DNA from: Muribaculaceae bacterium
GTDB lineage: Bacteria; Bacteroidota; Bacteroidia; Bacteroidales; Muribaculaceae
DNA: 8,821 nt
Assembly: GCA_029056365.1 (NCBI GenBank)
Contig: JAIDBM010000055.1
Location: forward strand, 1 to 8,821
Direction of reading: 5' to 3'
The stretch's first letter is position 1. Each line of letters opens with the position of its first letter. The position numbers and the translations under genes are program-made. This document shows, in pieces, positions 6,278 through 8,821 of the stretch. The notes under the pieces were generated by a model, which made no database searches, had not been told where the DNA came from, and worked only from the letters and a program-made list of their open reading frames with translations.

Positions 6278-8305
6278 TTAGGACTTGTAGTTACGGGTCT
6301 GTACCTGGATAGCCTCATAGTTGAGGGGTTCCTTTACAAGGATAGGCTTTTCGGTGTCGCCGGTGTATTTCCAGCAGCTCACATACATGTAGTCCTTGTC
6401 GTTACGGGCAGCCTCGCCGTCGGCAGTCTGATACTCTTCGCGGAAGTGGGCGCCGCACGATTCGTTGCGGTTCAGGGCATCGATAGCCATCATTCTGGCG
6501 ATAACCAGGAAGTCCTCGAGACGGAGTGCCTTTTCAAGCTCGGTGTTGAGGTCGTCGGCGTTGCCAACCACACGGAGGTCGCTGTAGAATTCCTTGCGTA
6601 CTTCCTCGATTTCCTCGGTGGCCTTTACAAGGCTCTGCAGTGTGCGGCCCATGCCCACGAGGTTCCACATCACATGACCCAGACGCTTGTGGATTTCATC
6701 GGGGCTCTTGGTGCCCTTGATGTTCATGAGTTTCTGGATACGTTCGCGCACTGCCTTTTCGGCCTTGTCGAACTCGGGATGGTCGGTGGTGAAGTGAGGC
6801 ACCTTGATCTGGTCGCTCAGATAGTTCTGCATGGTGTAAGGCAGAACGAAGTAGCCGTCGGCCAGACCCTGCATCAGGGCCGATGCGCCGAGACGGTTGG
6901 CACCGTGGTCCGAGAAGTTGCACTCGCCGATGGCGAACAGACCCTTGATTGAAGTCTGCAGTTCGTAGTCAACCCATATACCGCCCATTGTGTAGTGACT
7001 TGCGGGGAAGATCATCATGGGGGTTTCGTAGGGGTTGTCGTCGGAAATCATCTGGTACATGTCGAAGAGGTTGCCGTAGCGGTCGCGTACCACATCCTCG
7101 CCCAGACGCTCGATGGCGTATTTGAAGTCGAGATAAACGGCGTTGCCAGTACCTACACCGTAACCGGCGTCGCAACGTTCCTTGGCTGCGCGGCTGGCGA
7201 TGTCGCGCGGACACAGGTTACCGAATGCCGGATAGCGGCGTTCGAGGTAGAAGTCGCGGTCTTCGTCGGGAATGTCGGTGGGTTTGAGCTTGCCGGCGCG
7301 GATAGCCTCGGCGTCTTCTTTTTTCTTGGGCACCCAGATGCGTCCGTCGTTACGGAGCGATTCGCTCATAAGGGTGAGCTTCGACTGGTCTTCGCCGTGT
7401 ACGGGAATACAGGTGGGGTGAATCTGAGTGAAGGCGAGGTTGGCCAGGTAGGCGCCTTTCTTGAAGGCCTGTACGGCGGCTGAGCCGTTGCAGCCCATGG
7501 CGTTTGTACTCAGGAAGAAGGCACGGCCGTATCCGCCGGTGGCAAGCACCACTGCGTGAGCGGCGTAACGTTCGATTTCACCGGTAACGAGGTTGCGCAC
7601 GATGATACCGCGGGCGCGGCCGTCGATAATCACAACATCGAGCATCTCGCGACGGTTGAACGAACGCACCTGACCCTTGTTGATCTGGCGGTTGAGCGAT
7701 GCGTAGGCACCGAGCAGCAGCTGCTGGCCGGTCTGGCCCTTTGCATAGAATGTACGGCTTACCTGTGCGCCGCCGAACGAACGGTTGGCCAGAAGGCCGC
7801 CGTATTCACGGGCGAAGGGCACACCCTGTGCCACGCACTGGTCGATGATGTTGTTCGACACTTCGGCCAGACGGTATACGTTGGCTTCGCGCGAACGGAA
7901 GTCACCGCCCTTTACGGTGTCGTAGAACAGACGGTAAACCGAGTCGCCGTCGTTCTGATAGTTCTTGGCTGCGTTGATACCGCCCTGTGCCGCGATGGAG
8001 TGTGCGCGGCGGGGGGAGTCCTGGATGCAGAAGTTATATACGTTGAAGCCCATTTCGCCAAGAGTCGAGGCGGCGGAAGCGCCGGCCAGACCGGTACCGA
8101 CGACAATAATGTCGAGGTTACGCTTGTTGGCGGGGTTCACGAGTTTCTGGTGAGCCTTGTAGTTGGTCCATTTCTCAGCTACGGGACCTTCGGGGATCTT
8201 TGAATCGATGGTGTATTCGGGCAGCTTGCCGGTTTCGATGTCTGCAAAGTCCTTCATGATGGGGCTTGAGTCGATCATGCCCTCGAGTTTTTTCATATCT
8301 ATCAT
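6278..8305 (-). CDS. frdA: Fumarate reductase / succinate dehydrogenase flavoprotein subunit
   Basis: Catalytic subunit of complex II, 675 residues, reducing fumarate to succinate at a covalently bound FAD. The FAD-binding GTGLAG (70-75) follows a beta strand DIIVV. H102 in RRAHSIAAQGG is the expected covalent FAD attachment. H296 (QIHPT), R367 (CPRDIASRA), H437 (SHYTMGG) and R471 (GANRLGAS) are the substrate-site candidates. The C-terminal helical domain contains the conserved NRNESCGAHFREEYQ (612-626). The start is open to question: M1, M4 (8296, giving ATG AAA AAA) and M10 are all possible. Even from M10 the protein carries extra residues ahead of the IDSKIPEG motif (33-40), where I recall Bacteroides homologues beginning. 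It lies 12 bases after frdC and 23 before frdB, so the three genes are one operon. Confidence 0.95.
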   Translation of the reverse strand: MIDMKKLEGMIDSSPIMKDFADIETGKLPEYTIDSKIPEGPVAEKWTNYKAHQKLVNPANKRNLDIIVVGTGLAGASAASTLGEMGFNVYNFCIQDSPRRAHSIAAQGGINAAKNYQNDGDSVYRLFYDTVKGGDFRSREANVYRLAEVSNNIIDQCVAQGVPFAREYGGLLANRSFGGAQVSRTFYAKGQTGQQLLLGAYASLNRQINKGQVRSFNRREMLDVVIIDGRARGIIVRNLVTGEIERYAAHAVVLATGGYGRAFFLSTNAMGCNGSAAVQAFKKGAYLANLAFTQIHPTCIPVHGEDQSKLTLMSESLRNDGRIWVPKKKEDAEAIRAGKLKPTDIPDEDRDFYLERRYPAFGNLCPRDIASRAAKERCDAGYGVGTGNAVYLDFKYAIERLGEDVVRDRYGNLFDMYQMISDDNPYETPMMIFPASHYTMGGIWVDYELQTSIKGLFAIGECNFSDHGANRLGASALMQGLADGYFVLPYTMQNYLSDQIKVPHFTTDHPEFDKAEKAVRERIQKLMNIKGTKSPDEIHKRLGHVMWNLVGMGRTLQSLVKATEEIEEVRKEFYSDLRVVGNADDLNTELEKALRLEDFLVIARMMAIDALNRNESCGAHFREEYQTADGEAARNDKDYMYVSCWKYTGDTEKPILVKEPLNYEAIQVQTRNYKS

Positions 8306-8317
8306 GATGCCGGGAAA

Positions 8318-8821
8318 TTATTTGGGTTGTTGAGTATTGCCGATCATATATCCGATCTGCATCGAGGTCTGCTGTACTGCCTGGAAGTTCTGTCCGGGAG
8401 CGATGGCGGGGAACTGCACCTTGCTGACAGAGTCGAGCAACTGGGCTTCCTTCACGAAAGCGGGGCCGTTTTCCTCTACATATTTCTGCTGGGTGGCACG
8501 CTGGGCCATGGGGTCTTTGCTTTCCTGCATGGCTTTGTAGAAGTCGCCCATGAACTGTTTGTTCATTTTCTCGGAATAGTTGTCCCAGTATTCGGCATAC
8601 TGAGCCTGAAGAGCCTCGTCGGTTGTATAGTAGTTGTTACGGGCGTGTACGGTGAACACCACTGCCTGTGCGATGAACAGGAGAACTACAATCGAAGTCC
8701 ACCAGCAACCGATTTTTTTCAGGCGGGGCATCCATACATTGTTGTTCCAGCCCACAGTGTGGAGCATCGACCAGAAGCCGTGGTTCATGTGGAACCAGAG
8801 GGCGATGAAGCCGATGATGTA
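8318..8821 (-). CDS. frdC: Fumarate reductase / succinate dehydrogenase cytochrome b subunit, partial (N-terminus outside window)
   Basis: Membrane anchor of complex II that holds heme b and the quinone site. Only the last 167 residues are in the window; the frame is open to the edge, so the ATG at 8788 is internal. The fragment starts inside a transmembrane helix (IIGFIALWFH), continues with FHMNHGFWS, whose histidines (fragment H11, H14) are likely heme ligands, then the conserved GWNN-VWMPRLKK loop and a last helix (about 37-59). The family then normally ends. Here about 108 further hydrophilic residues follow, with a charged, helix-prone stretch (about 66-135) and a Q-rich end (NTQQPK). 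With the usual five-helix topology this tail would lie in the periplasm. It has no CxxCH heme motif and no cysteine. The gene order C-A-B fits Bacteroidota complex II with a single large cytochrome subunit. Confidence 0.88.
   Translation of the reverse strand, partial: YIIGFIALWFHMNHGFWSMLHTVGWNNNVWMPRLKKIGCWWTSIVVLLFIAQAVVFTVHARNNYYTTDEALQAQYAEYWDNYSEKMNKQFMGDFYKAMQESKDPMAQRATQQKYVEENGPAFVKEAQLLDSVSKVQFPAIAPGQNFQAVQQTSMQIGYMIGNTQQPK

Noticed and set aside
6266..8203. Three long + strand open frames opposite frdA (6266-6952, 6995-7483, 7556-8203)
   Set aside because: They mirror the codons of a highly conserved flavoprotein gene, with no family motifs and no promoters of their own.
8318..8788. 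ATG at 8788 as the start of frdC
   Set aside because: The frame is open and encodes transmembrane helix sequence from 8821 to 8788, so the gene begins beyond the window.

Overview
The window looks like a chromosomal segment from a gut-type anaerobe of the order Bacteroidales, probably near Muribaculaceae or Prevotella; the exact family is inferred. Four things point there. The coding sequence is GC-rich with AT-rich intergenic DNA. None of the starts has a recognisable Shine-Dalgarno sequence, and several have A/T-rich leaders instead. One intergenic region carries a close match to the Bacteroides promoter (TTTG, 19 bases, TAnnTTTG). The complex II genes lie in the frdC-frdA-frdB order described for Bacteroides fragilis fumarate reductase.

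Layout, left to right. On the + strand come a cytosolic aldose 1-epimerase (galM, 26-1069), then a 230-base gap holding a large imperfect palindrome (1104-1186) and a promoter (1241-1271). Next are a secreted endonuclease/exonuclease/phosphatase-family enzyme (1300-2340) and, 56 bases later, a secreted multidomain beta-rich protein (2397-4301) with a C-terminal sorting-like tail. A strong intrinsic terminator (4324-4359) closes that unit. Malate dehydrogenase (4437-5435) follows with its own possible promoter. On the - strand, converging on mdh, are frdC (partial, runs off the right edge), frdA and frdB. A bidirectional hairpin (5444-5483) sits between mdh and frdB and can terminate both.

Functionally, the right half is the reductive branch of the TCA cycle. 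Mdh makes malate from oxaloacetate. Fumarase (not in this window) makes fumarate. The membrane FrdCAB complex reduces fumarate to succinate with menaquinol, the main anaerobic electron sink of these bacteria. The middle pair looks like an exported hydrolase plus a surface-exposed binding or adhesion protein, and their substrate is unknown. GalM belongs to hexose uptake and metabolism, and its partners lie left of the window.

I found no CRISPR array, tRNA, rRNA, transposase or defence system, and nothing I can call a new system. The points most worth a second look are the palindromic element at 1104-1186, a roughly 108-residue C-terminal extension on FrdC, and the modular secreted protein at 2397-4301, whose first third uses different lysine codons from the rest.
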